NCBI GenBank assembly: GCA_018268855.1
Contig: JAFDVR010000014.1
Coordinates: 62,001-126,000, forward strand
Origin: Acidobacteriota bacterium
GTDB taxonomy: Bacteria; Acidobacteriota; Terriglobia; Terriglobales; Acidobacteriaceae
DNA length: 64,000 bases
Reading direction: 5' to 3'
Positions 9,213 through 18,700 of the stretch are shown piece after piece. The translations under genes and the position numbers were made by a program. The first letter of the stretch is position 1. Every line of letters starts with the position of its first letter. Under the pieces are notes generated by a model, which searched no databases, was not told where the DNA came from, and saw only the letters and a list, made by a program, of their open reading frames with translations.

Positions 9213-9884
9213 TTACTGTTGTTCTTGTAGCTGCGATTCTTGCTGCTGTTCTTCCTGGAGTTGGCGGGTCTTTGCTTCGAGTTTGGATTGCTGCTCGGGG
9301 GAAAGGGAGCGGCGGAGGGCAAGCACCAGACGGGTGCTGGCCTTTTCCAGGTCGGCGCGGGCCTGGGCTACGCGATCGATCTGCGCGAGGATGGCTGGCT
9401 CATCGGGTTCCTTTGCGTCGATGAGTTTACCGAGCGTTTGTTCTTCGCGTTGAAGGCTCTTGAAACTGTCTGTGAGCGTGCCTTTGTTGTCGTTGAAGAT
9501 GCTGTCCATGCGCTTGCGTGTATCGTCGTCAATGCCGACAGATCGCGAAAATTTCTTATCGTCCCACCAGCGGCCGGATGGGCCTAGCTGCACCACGGGA
9601 TGCGTGAATTGTGGCCGCGGCGCGCTGCGGACAGGTGCGTTGTGGCCGAAGCCGCCATGGTTGCGACTGGGAAAATTATTGCGATTGTCTCCAGGAAATC
9701 CGCCCCGATTATCGCTGGGAAATCCTCCGTGAGAGGCTCCCGGAAAGCCACCTCCTCCGGGCGGAGGACCGCCGTGCCCGCCTCCGCCGCCGGGGCCACG
9801 CCCTTGCGCATAGGCACCCGCACTAGTAAGCGCAAGTGCCAGGGCGAGAAGAGCAAACTTCGATTTGGCAGAGGAGAGGTGCAT
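9213..9884 (-). CDS. Spy/CpxP-like periplasmic protein with Gly-rich repeats
   Basis: The ATG at 9884 gives 223 residues with a clear signal peptide ending AGAYAQG; an upstream in-frame start would overlap the anti-sigma gene. After the signal comes a Gly/Pro-rich stretch (about 27-95) with repeated GGFPxxNR units. A helical Spy/CpxP-like segment follows (VGIDDDTRKRMDSIF through LSPEQQSKLEAK), which contains an LTXXQ-type motif. The C-terminus is Gln-rich coiled coil. Spy/CpxP proteins act as periplasmic chaperones or as sensors that feed back on a sigma factor. Its position third in a sigma/anti-sigma operon suggests a sensor or effector role in envelope stress. Confidence 0.75.
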   Translation of the reverse strand: MHLSSAKSKFALLALALALTSAGAYAQGRGPGGGGGHGGPPPGGGGFPGASHGGFPSDNRGGFPGDNRNNFPSRNHGGFGHNAPVRSAPRPQFTHPVVQLGPSGRWWDDKKFSRSVGIDDDTRKRMDSIFNDNKGTLTDSFKSLQREEQTLGKLIDAKEPDEPAILAQIDRVAQARADLEKASTRLVLALRRSLSPEQQSKLEAKTRQLQEEQQQESQLQEQQ

Positions 9885-9930
9885 GGTGTTTGGCTGGAGG
9901 TCTTTTCCTCCGGAACGAAAGCCGCTGATG

Positions 9931-10536
9931 TTATTGGCTGATATAGGCGTGTCCGACGTCTGGAGAGACGGCGAACGGCGTGTTGATCTCGGCATCAATG
10001 GCGGCCATCATGGCGTTGTCTTGTGCAAGTTCAGCCGGCGTAGCGGGGCGATGCGTTGCGGACGCGGGCTGCACAATTTGCTCCATCTGATCGGGCTGCG
10101 CTTCCGGTGCAAAGGCTGCGAGCGATGCTTGTGCAGTGGGCTCTGAAGCCGGTTCGAGTGTGTGTGCGGCAGGAGTGGTTGTGGGGATGGTAGCGCGTTG
10201 CGGTTCCACCTGCGCATTGTGGTGCGTGCTGAAGGTGACGCCGAAGACGATCGCTGCGGCTGCTGCGAAGCCTGCGACGGGGCGCATCTGAATGAGCAGG
10301 GCGCGGCGGCGGAAGTTGTGTGTAGGAGAAGGGGGCTGCGCTTCGGACCATGCGCGTCCTGCGGAGGCGAAGGCGCCGATGCTGTCCTGCACGGCAAGCA
10401 CTTCTGCACGGCAGGCGGCGCACTGCTGGATGTGTATGTCCATCGCTTCAGTGGAGAGGCCGAGGACGTAGTCGGCGAACTGGTCTTCCGTGAGATGGGC
10501 GGTCAGGTGAGTAGCCGCGACGTTATGTGTGTTCAT
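9931..10536 (-). CDS. Anti-sigma factor with zinc-finger (ZAS) motif and one membrane helix
   Basis: The ATG at 10536 overlaps the sigma-factor stop as ATGA, giving 201 residues. The N-terminal half carries the zinc-finger anti-sigma signature HIQQCAACRAEV (His-x3-Cys-x2-Cys, about residues 35-42). A hydrophobic helix follows (VAGFAAAAAIVFGVTF, about 90-105), then a Pro/Ala-rich periplasmic tail. Such proteins hold an ECF sigma factor at the membrane until an envelope signal releases it. Coupling to the sigma gene fits that role. A longer in-frame opening extends upstream, but it lies antiparallel to sigma codons and is rejected as the start. Confidence 0.85.
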   Translation of the reverse strand: MNTHNVAATHLTAHLTEDQFADYVLGLSTEAMDIHIQQCAACRAEVLAVQDSIGAFASAGRAWSEAQPPSPTHNFRRRALLIQMRPVAGFAAAAAIVFGVTFSTHHNAQVEPQRATIPTTTPAAHTLEPASEPTAQASLAAFAPEAQPDQMEQIVQPASATHRPATPAELAQDNAMMAAIDAEINTPFAVSPDVGHAYISQ

Positions 10537-11132
10537 CGCGTGCCTCCTGTGTTGCTTTGGTTGAGCTGTGCGCGGACGGCCATGACCGCGCGATGCAAGT
10601 GAGTTTTGACAGTAGCGACAGGCATGCCAGTGGCTTCTGCAATTTCGGCGAGGTCCATCTCTTCCATAAAGCGCATGGCGAAGACGGAACGCTGCCGCGC
10701 GGACAATTCTTCCATGGCGCGCCGCACGTGCGCCACTTGTTCTTTCGCCATCATGCCGCGCTCGGCGGAACCTTCTCGGCTGGCGATACTGTGCGCCATC
10801 TCGGTGACATCGGCGGCGGTGTTGCGGACGTTCTTCCAGAAACGGAACTTCTGGGTGCGCGTATGGTCGCGGACGAGATTGGCCGCGATGGAGATGAGCC
10901 ATGTAGAGAGGGCGCAGTCGCCGCGGAAGCTGGCGCGAGCGTTGTAGGCCTTGAGGAAAGTGTCCTGAGTGATGGATTCGGCCGCATCCGCATCGTTAAG
11001 CGAGAACATGACGTAACGCAAGATCTTGGACCGGTAGAGCCGGATGACGGTCTCGATATCGTCGAGCTCGTTAATCTTTGCTGCCTCCGTGGCAAAGGCA
11101 AGGATAGCGGTCTGGGCGGCTGCTGGGGGCAT
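10533..11132 (-). CDS. ECF-type RNA polymerase sigma factor
   Basis: This 199-residue protein has the two-domain ECF layout. Sigma region 2 covers about residues 18-85 (IRLYRSKILRYVMFSLNDADAAE..DTFLKAY, then STWLISIAANLVRD). Region 4 covers about 130-185 (LSARQRSVFAMRFMEEMDLAEIAEATGMPVATVKTHLHRA). The ATG at 11132 is chosen because GAGG lies eight bases before it; a TTG five codons upstream is less likely. It is the first gene of an operon with a zinc-finger anti-sigma factor and a Spy-like protein, so an envelope-stress regulon is likely. Confidence 0.9.
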   Translation of the reverse strand: MPPAAAQTAILAFATEAAKINELDDIETVIRLYRSKILRYVMFSLNDADAAESITQDTFLKAYNARASFRGDCALSTWLISIAANLVRDHTRTQKFRFWKNVRNTAADVTEMAHSIASREGSAERGMMAKEQVAHVRRAMEELSARQRSVFAMRFMEEMDLAEIAEATGMPVATVKTHLHRAVMAVRAQLNQSNTGGTR

Positions 11133-11458
11133 GGTATACCTCGGCAATCTGAATAGACGAGTTGCCGCGGTTACAGATTACATTGGGTGACAACAAACTT
11201 AGTGTTCAGCTTGTATGAGACTCTGTTTGGGTTCCGGCCCGGTATTGCGGTAAAGAATATGATATTCATCATCTTGCCCCTGCATGATGTATTTTAAGCA
11301 GTCTGTGAAGGATGGGCATGCCGCCGCTAATCTATGCGATGAATGTGACCCTGTGGACGGTTTGACTTGTATCGCGGACCTCGAATATAGGCGCTCTTCA
11401 CATACAGTGAAAGCCGCGATTGTAGAGCGGGCAGTTTCTCTTGCAACGAAAAAATTTA
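11133..11458. other. Intergenic stretch upstream of the ECF sigma gene
   Basis: About 330 bases separate the M15-like gene's stop from the sigma-factor start. It must hold the sigma operon promoter on the reverse strand. No convincing -35/-10 pair, hairpin with a U-tract, or conserved RNA was recognised. A 73-codon forward opening (11284-11505) runs into the neighbouring gene's 3' end and has no ribosome site or recognisable product. Confidence 0.5.
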
Positions 11459-13015
11459 TTACTCCACGCCGGCGGCGAGCAGGCGCGGACTGCGGTGCTT
11501 CGTAATTTTGCGCTTGTGTACGGCCTCGGGCATGTATGCCTTGTACACGCTAATGTGGAAGCAAGCCTGCTGGAACTCTTCTTCCACATCGATCTTGCCC
11601 TCCTGGACCAAGGGCAGCAGATAGCCGCGCATCCAGGCAATCTCAGTGAGACTCATGCCACGCTTGGCAAGATCGACAGCTTGCCCGGTAAGGTGCGGCG
11701 ATGCTGTTTCGCCTGTGGGCGGGGCCGCATTGCCATTCACGCGAATCAGGCGGCGCTGAAACTCGATGGTGCGCACAGCGGAGTTTACCTGGATAGGCGA
11801 GTGGAAACGGGAATAATGCGCACTGGCCATGTCCGCAAGAAAGCGAGCGGTCCACGGACGCGTATAGCGCCGGTTTGCCGGGAGCCCACGATTGACCAAC
11901 AGGGCCGAATTTGCCGGAATGGGTACCAGCAGTTTTGCATTGCGCAGACGGTCAAGGTGATCGTTGTCCTCTATGCGATCCAGGCCTTCGCGATCGGCCA
12001 TTACATTCTGATGGATGAGGATCTCGCGGGTGCCCTTCATGGGCGCTGGAACGATAAGACGTCCTCGGGTATCGTGACGCAGCGCAGGAGAAGCGGGCAT
12101 GCCGGTGGGCACTTCATCATCGTCCAGCTCGGCTGTTTGCGGATCGTCATCGTCGTCGTCATTCTGCTGCTGCTTTTTAAATGTTTTGCTAACGATTTTC
12201 TCTGCTGTTTCAGGATCGAGCGACTTCTTTTTTACGCGGACACTCGCTGCTACAGCGGCGATAGCTGATGCCGGTTTGCTCTCTTCTTCGGGAGCTTCCA
12301 ATTTCACCTGTGGGGTGGGCGATTTTGCCACGCGCGCGGCCTCTGCCCTGGTCACCTTTGCTGGCGTTCCCTCCTCCGCTACCTGATCGTTTTCGCCGCT
12401 CTCTTCATCCGGCAATGCAACAGCGGAACGCGGCTTGGCGTCTGGCTTGGGCTCTGGTGCGTGCGACTGCGCGGCTGCCGCGGCATCAAAGTCTGCCGCC
12501 GTCGCTTTCTTACGGCTGGAGTGTGATGGCGTGCTGGACTTCGCTTCTTCAGTGCGGGTGTCTTTTTTGCCTGCAGATGCAGCAGTCGTTATGCGCGAAG
12601 AGGAGGCCTTCGTTGCCGTGCGAGTGCGGGGCTTGCCCGTATCGTCTGCGGTCTCCGGAGCTGCACGATGGTGAGTCCGCATCCACGCGTGAACGCGATC
12701 TTCAATCTGCACCTGCCTGGCCGAAGGGTCCATCTTCTCGGCCTGCTCGCGATCCGCACGCTCTGCTGCCAGCAATCCGGCCTGCTCTACCTCTTCCTTT
12801 GTCAACCTGTGTACGAGCTTTGCAGGAGTGGCCTTCTTTACGCGCGAAGATACCTTTTTTGCGCGCGGAGGAGCGGCCTTCTTCGACACAGAAGACTTCG
12901 CTTTTGTCCTGTGCCGCTGGGCCGCAAAAAGGTGCGGCGCGTGCAGCATCAGCAGCGCGAGCAGTAACGGAATGGAAGCGCCGTAGCGGCGCCTGCGTGA
13001 CGAGTGAACCATCAT
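11459..13015 (-). CDS. Secreted M15/DUF5715-like protein with long disordered linker
   Basis: The ATG at 13015 gives 518 residues; a TTG seven codons upstream is possible. A signal peptide is followed by about 270 residues of Lys/Ala/Glu/Ser-rich low-complexity sequence with a run of six Asp. The folded C-terminal domain (about 290-510) has the zinc-site pattern of LAS/M15 D,D-peptidases: SPHLTGQAVDLA supplies the first His and Asp, and ACFHISVY the second His. It resembles the DUF5715 family common in Acidobacteriota; this name is from memory of the family. A murein-related function is likely, but activity is not shown. The disordered region may span the periplasm or peptidoglycan. Confidence 0.75.
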   Translation of the reverse strand: MMVHSSRRRRYGASIPLLLALLMLHAPHLFAAQRHRTKAKSSVSKKAAPPRAKKVSSRVKKATPAKLVHRLTKEEVEQAGLLAAERADREQAEKMDPSARQVQIEDRVHAWMRTHHRAAPETADDTGKPRTRTATKASSSRITTAASAGKKDTRTEEAKSSTPSHSSRKKATAADFDAAAAAQSHAPEPKPDAKPRSAVALPDEESGENDQVAEEGTPAKVTRAEAARVAKSPTPQVKLEAPEEESKPASAIAAVAASVRVKKKSLDPETAEKIVSKTFKKQQQNDDDDDDPQTAELDDDEVPTGMPASPALRHDTRGRLIVPAPMKGTREILIHQNVMADREGLDRIEDNDHLDRLRNAKLLVPIPANSALLVNRGLPANRRYTRPWTARFLADMASAHYSRFHSPIQVNSAVRTIEFQRRLIRVNGNAAPPTGETASPHLTGQAVDLAKRGMSLTEIAWMRGYLLPLVQEGKIDVEEEFQQACFHISVYKAYMPEAVHKRKITKHRSPRLLAAGVE

Positions 13016-13234
13016 AAGCAGACAGGAGAGCCGCAAAGAACCGGCAGAGCAAGTGCAAGTCTAGCGGGGGATTGCCTCTGATTGTAAGTGACCAATCCGG
13101 TTCTCTTTACTCATCCGGCAACCTCCAGCACAAAATGACACTACAACTTCCGTGGGTGCTACGGTCCTGCGCGAACTGCGAAAGAAGCGCTGTGCGCGTG
13201 TTTCTTACTGCGACCGAATCAGAAGGTGCTCCTG

Positions 13235-13621
13235 CTAGCCGGGGAGAGATACAAGCGACTTAAGAAAGATAGGTATATTGCTGCTCTTTTCATGAGCGTT
13301 GAAACCTATCCATGCTTCACTTTGGCTAGACGATTGCGCATGTTCGCCTGAAATGCCGGAGCTGCCATGTCGGCCAGTTCTTGGGGAGACATTTGACGCA
13401 GGAGCTTTCGCTCCGCGGAAACTGGCGTAGAGTTCTGGCGAGATACTTCCTTCGGCGCGTAAGCGGTCGAGTTCATCGCGTAATTCCTCCTCTACTTTAG
13501 ATGTAGTGTATCCCTTCACGCTGCCGACTGCAGCAGATAAATCGGAAGGAACCGCCGCGCGACCGAAGACGGAATTGTCCCATTTATTGCGCGGATCATT
13601 TCGCAATATCTTGCAAAACAA
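13235..13621 (-). CDS. Hypothetical protein, doubtful
   Basis: A 128-codon opening starts at a TTG inside the 3' end of the S41 peptidase gene. Part of it is charged and helical (KVEEELRDELDRLRAEGSI, about 43-61), which looks coding, but the rest is low-complexity Ser-rich. No family is recognised and no ribosome site is evident. It may be a small real gene coupled to the peptidase or a chance opening. Confidence 0.25.
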   Translation of the reverse strand: MFCKILRNDPRNKWDNSVFGRAAVPSDLSAAVGSVKGYTTSKVEEELRDELDRLRAEGSISPELYASFRGAKAPASNVSPRTGRHGSSGISGEHAQSSSQSEAWIGFNAHEKSSNIPIFLKSLVSLPG

Positions 13622-15086
13622 TGCTGAGAACCCGATTGGCTCTCTCGCGAGAAGACTCTCCTTCTTTCTGCAATACTGGAAACTCCGGAACCACTCCGGC
13701 TACCTCATCGGTGCCATCTGCCTTTAGCCGTACACAATTGGGAATGCGGAACCGCAATCGTGAGTGAGGCAACGTAACAGGGGATGGATCGTTCATAAAG
13801 CCGCATCCATCCCCTCCGGTTCGAGTGCCGATAACTTTGGCAGCATGATTGTTTTGAAAGTTTGCAGCGAACATCTCCGCAGAAGAAAAAGTACGATTGT
13901 TGACCAGGACGTACACAGGGCGGGTCCAACTGCCCCATAGGTCCCTATACTTTGCGGGCCAATGAAGCCGCCTTGCGATGCGTATGTCCTGAACGCTGTC
14001 AGCGTTTAGATAATTGAGAGGTCCTCCGGCCGATCCAGCGGGAACCAGGCGCTTGCAAGGCATTGTGTTCCAGTCGCGCCGCTCCTTCCAAACCCATGCC
14101 ATAGAGCAGGGATAAGCGAGCCTGGATTGCTCCTGTAGAAAATAAGCCGTCTGCTCTTCGAGCAACTTTTTTGAATCGACATCTGGATGGAGTTTCGCAG
14201 CGTGCTTTAAGTCATCTAAGACTTCTTCGAAGTAGCTGTTCGACGCTACCTTATCCTGACTCATCAGTAGAGCGGCCGAATGCATTGGCTTATCCGTAAA
14301 GAGCCTGGTAGACATGTCACCGGAATCGTCTCCTCCCGGATTAGAAGAAACATCAATCAGGATCGCGCCTACACCTTTGTGATTGAACTGTTTGAGCAGA
14401 GCGGCGAGATTTTCATACCACATCCTCTCTACGTTGTTCTGAAGAGCATTCGTTCTGAGTTTTCCCTCTTTGTCCCAGACATCTCCTTTCCAGGCAGCTT
14501 CACATAAGTCGGGATAACGAGACGTCTCGAATTCAGGTAGACGAATCAGTCCGACCTGAGGCTTCCCGTCGGTCTCAATGATGCCTGCACGGAAGGGTTC
14601 TCGTTCAGTTTGGGAAATCAGTCGAAAACCCGGAAGGGATTCGAACGGCAGGCTGAAAGCCATCACACCTTGCGGAGCGAATCCCAACGCCGCGCAACCC
14701 GCCTCAGACTTGTCACGCTGATAAGGAAATGCGGGCAAAGGCGCCTGCTTTCTAATATCTGCTGGTTCTATATCGGGGATGCGAGAGAAGTGTCCATCCC
14801 TGAATGCCGCGACAAAGGAAAGTATTGCTGTTCTTGCTTCTCCGTCAGTTCTAGCTACTTGAAGTGAACGCATGGTCCTGTGATCAAGCTGGGGAATATC
14901 TACACCGCCTTGTGGGGAAGCAAACCACGCAAGATTTGAATAACTGCTTTCCAATGCATGTTTCAGAACTTCGTAGTCCCGAATCTATGCCTTCCTGCTG
15001 AATGGCGCTGATTGAGCATTCATACGTGAACAGGACAAGGCAATACAAACAACTACCACTGTGCACAGCACAACGAATTGAAGCAT
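13596..15086 (-). pseudogene. S41-family peptidase gene interrupted by an in-frame amber codon
   Basis: An ATG at 15086 begins a hydrophobic signal-like segment (MLQFVVLCTVVVVCIALSC then RMNAQS). A TAG stands at 14985-14987, and the same frame then continues without a break to a stop at 13596. The residues right after the TAG (IRDYEVLKHALESSYSNLAWF) are the expected start of an S41 tricorn-type peptidase. The downstream part keeps IDVSSNPGG and the nucleophile region NRTFSSAEMF (Ser about 402 if read through). A TTG at 14954 could start a 452-residue product, but it would lack the export signal. Options are a pseudogene, readthrough or a sequencing error. With the amber ignored the protein is 496 residues. 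Confidence 0.75.
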
Positions 15087-15183
15087 GCTTCGGAACTTTT
15101 CCGGTGTATGTCTTAGGCCACTTGAATGCACAGATATACCTCCATCTATCTGCAGTTGCGTTTGGAGAGAAGAACGTTGAATC

Positions 15184-15780
15184 TCAAAGTTCCCCACCGG
15201 ATTCCTGCTGTGCTGCTTTCAGAAAGCTGCGTAGGACTTCAATACGCGGAGCAGCAAGCTCGCGTGCGCGGTCCGTCCGAATCTGTTGGGGCAACGTATT
15301 GAGAGCACGGTTCAGCGAGCCAATCGCACCCGCAAAGGTATGGAAGCGCGTGTCGCGACCCACCTTGCATACGGTGCGCAGCACCGCTACCGCGCCGAGC
15401 TGTTCGAGGATGTCTGCATCACGAAGAATCGTGGCTTCCAGCGACTCAGGTTCCGCATGCGGCTGATGGTGCGCAATGCATTCGACTACGCGCGCAACCT
15501 TCTCCTGCGGGAAGCCGATGCGCTGCAAGACGGCAGGCGCCTGCTGCATCGCATACGCCGTGTTGTCCCACCTGGCGAGTTGTTCAGGATCTTCTGGACG
15601 GTGTCCGACGAAGACACCAAGATCGTGCAGATAGATGGCGGCGAAGAGTACGTCGTCATCCGCATATGTGCCTGCTGCAATTTGCCGCGCTAGCGCGTAG
15701 AGGCGCGGCTGGTGAGAGAACTTCTCCACCGGCCGCGCCTCCTGGCGAATGTATGCGACTAACTGTTCACGCCACGTCAT
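15184..15780 (-). CDS. HD-domain phosphohydrolase
   Basis: The 198-residue protein has an HD-superfamily metal site: an early His (about 22), the HD pair in AAIYLHDLG (about 50-53), HH in ECIAHHQPH, and RDADILEQLG with the final Asp. HD proteins hydrolyse phosphate esters, often of nucleotides; no specific substrate is evident. The gene lies two bases downstream of nothing on its own strand except the Oar-like receptor, whose stop is at 15783, so the two may share a transcript. Its 3' end overlaps the upstream side of the broken S41 gene's leader only in other frames. Confidence 0.8.
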   Translation of the reverse strand: MTWREQLVAYIRQEARPVEKFSHQPRLYALARQIAAGTYADDDVLFAAIYLHDLGVFVGHRPEDPEQLARWDNTAYAMQQAPAVLQRIGFPQEKVARVVECIAHHQPHAEPESLEATILRDADILEQLGAVAVLRTVCKVGRDTRFHTFAGAIGSLNRALNTLPQQIRTDRARELAAPRIEVLRSFLKAAQQESGGEL

Positions 15781-15782
15781 CC

Positions 15783-18700
15783 TTAGAAGGATAGACGAGC
15801 CGCGAACTGCATCTGCCGCGGCGTGCTGCCGAGGCGTGTGGCCGTGACCTTGCCGAACGTCGATGTGCCGAGCGTGCCATTGGGCTGCCCGAAGTTTGGC
15901 GTGTTGGTCAGGTTGAAGCTCTCTGCGCGGAACTGGAGCTTTACGTTGTCGTGCAAGGCAAACGTACGCGCCAGCGCCAGATCGAAGTGGCGATAGTGCG
16001 GTCCGTAGACGCTCGCGCGGCGAGCAGAGCCAACCGTGCCGAAGTCCTGCGGCGTGAACACCGATGTATCGAACCAGCGATCAATGTTTGGATTGGCAAT
16101 GTTCGCATCGCGCGACTGGTTAGGACGATCGCTGAACGCGCCCGTGTTCGTGCGCGCCGTGGAGTTCGTCACCGTGAACGGGAAACCTGTTCCCCAGACG
16201 TCGATCGCATTCAGTTGCCAGCCATGCAGCACCTTGCGCGGCAGTCCACCGATGTTGCGTGAGATGGGAATGCTGTACGTCATCAGAAGCGTGAAGCGAT
16301 GCCGCTGATCGAGATCGGAGTTGGAGTATTCCAGTTGATGGAAACGCGAGTTGTCCACGGTGGAGAACAGAACACTCTGCGAGAATGCCTGTGTATCGCT
16401 CATCGCATGTGCCCAGGTGTAGTTCACCTGCGCGGTAAGTCCATGCGCTTCGCGATGCATCCACGTTGTTTGCAGCGCGTTGTAGTTGCTCATGCCCTGC
16501 GAGCGGAAGATGTTGATGCTCGCATTGAGGTTCGGATAAAGACCGTTCAACTGGAATGGACGGCGGCCTGCGGGGCTTAGCGTGCTCGGTGCGGCCAGAT
16601 TGATATCTGGAGCAATCTTCAAGCGGCGAACGCGCATGCCTTCGTATCCAATGGTGAGCACGCTGTTTCCGATCTGTTGCTGCACGTCGGCATGGAACTG
16701 GTCCGCCATCGCATTCTTGAAGTTCGGATCAATGCCGCGCACACTGCCTCTCAGATCGATAGTGCTCTGCTGGACAGGTAACGGAAGCGCATCGCCCAAT
16801 GTGAACGTCGGAGCAGTAGGCGCGGGAGAATACATAAACGAATACACAAACGTGTACGGCGGCGTGGCGAATGGCACCTGCGGCCCGTTCACATCTCGGA
16901 AGTACGTTGCACCCGCGGCTGCATGGATCACCGTAGTGGGGTGCACGTTCCACGACATGCCGAGTCGCGGCGCGAACGAGGTGTAATCCGTGTGCACACC
17001 GAGCGTATCGCTGCTGTTCACGTTCGCCACGGCGATGGTGTTCGTGTCCGTGTTGAACATGGAGATGTGGCCGTCCTTCTCCTTGAGCGGCGTCCACATG
17101 TCCCAGCGCAGGCCGAGATTGAGCGTGAGTGAGTGCGTCACGCGCCAGTCGTCCTGGATGAAGGCGCTCGGCTCAAACTCACGCGTGTAACGTCCGTAGA
17201 GCTGCACTACGCGGCGCACTGAGTACGGCTTGCCTGCAAGAAAATCCACCAGCGGACGAATGCTGCTCGGCGTGGATGGATAAGCATTCAGCGCGTACTG
17301 TCCGTTGAATGCGAACGAACCGGCAGTGTTCGCCGCGGCGTTCTGCTGGTTAAAGATTTGACGACGCAGGAAGATGACGCCAGCTTTCAGACTGTGTCGT
17401 CCTGCAGTGTGAAAGAGCGATGCCGAATATTGAAACGTATTCGTTCCATTGAAAAGCGGCAGCGCGTCCACACCAAAGCTGGCGAAACCGGTGATGTTCA
17501 TGTACGGCATCTCGGAGGAGTACGCATCATAATTCGAGTTCGGAATGCCGAACTGGTTGCCGATGGGCTGGCCGTACGTAAGCGGCAGCGTGCGATTGAG
17601 CAGATGCGTATAGCCCGCCTTCAACTCCAGCAAAGTGTGCGGCGAGAACGTATGCAGATGATTGATCATGATCTGCTGCGCGCGCTGGAAGGATGTTCCG
17701 GGAAAGTTGGCTCCGCCGCCGCTCGGCTCAATGCCATTCACGGCAGGCATGGTGCCTGAGTAAAACGTGTTCACCTGATTGTGCGCATAACGAACGAAGC
17801 TCTGGTCGTGCTCACTCCAGCGGTGGTCCACGCGGGCATCGTACACATTGCTGTTCTGCGTATTGCGCGGCGAGTAGGTGAAGGTGTTGGTGCCGGTGTT
17901 TGGCAGCGAGTACAGCGCGAAGAACTTCAGCGCCACCGGGTTGGGCGAAGAAAGCAGCGGGCCTCCCTGATCGGTAAAGTCGCCGGGATGCGCCTGCTCA
18001 TAGGCCGTGGGAACCACGTTGAGATACGTGGACGAGTTGATCGACCGATAGCCCTCGTAGCTGGCGAAGAAGAACGTGCGGTCGCGGAAGATCGGTCCGC
18101 CCAGTGATGCGCCGTACTGGTTCTGCCGAAGCTCGGGTTTGCGGCCATTTCGGGCAAAAAAATTACGCGCATCAAGCGCGTCGTTTCGGAAAAACTCAAA
18201 GGCAGAACCATGGAACTGGTTCGTTCCAGCGCGGGTCAACACGTTCACCACCGCGCCAGCCGTCTTGCCAATCTCGGCAGGATAGTTCGACGTAACTACG
18301 TTGAGCTGCGCGATGGAGTCGATCGAAGGCCGAACGCCGATAGTGCCGACGGAACCCTCGTTATTGTCCATGCCGTCGATGAGCATCTGGTTCAGCGTGT
18401 CGCTCTGAGCGTTGGCCGAGATGGAAGATGTCTGCCGGCGATCGTCAGGCCTCTGGCCTCCGCCAAGCGCGCCTTCTGTTGCCTCATTCACTCCGACGGA
18501 AAGCTGCGCGAGCTGGATGAAATTACGACCGTTTAGAGGAAGCTGCTCAACCTCATGCTGCGAGATGATCGTCGTCACATCGGACTCGTCCGTCTTCAAC
18601 GTGTCCGTATCGTGCGACGTAACGTCTACCGTATCTGCTCCTGCTACGGCCAGATGGGCGATCTCGCGCACACGAGCGCCCGCACCCACATGCAAGGTTT

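Noticed and set aside
10537..10902. Extended N-terminus of the anti-sigma gene
   Set aside because: These codons run through the sigma-factor gene in another frame and encode Arg-rich noise; the ATG at 10536 overlapping the sigma stop is a better start.
11284..11505. 73-codon forward opening between the sigma gene and the M15-like gene
   Set aside because: It enters the 3' end of the reverse gene, and has no ribosome site or family.
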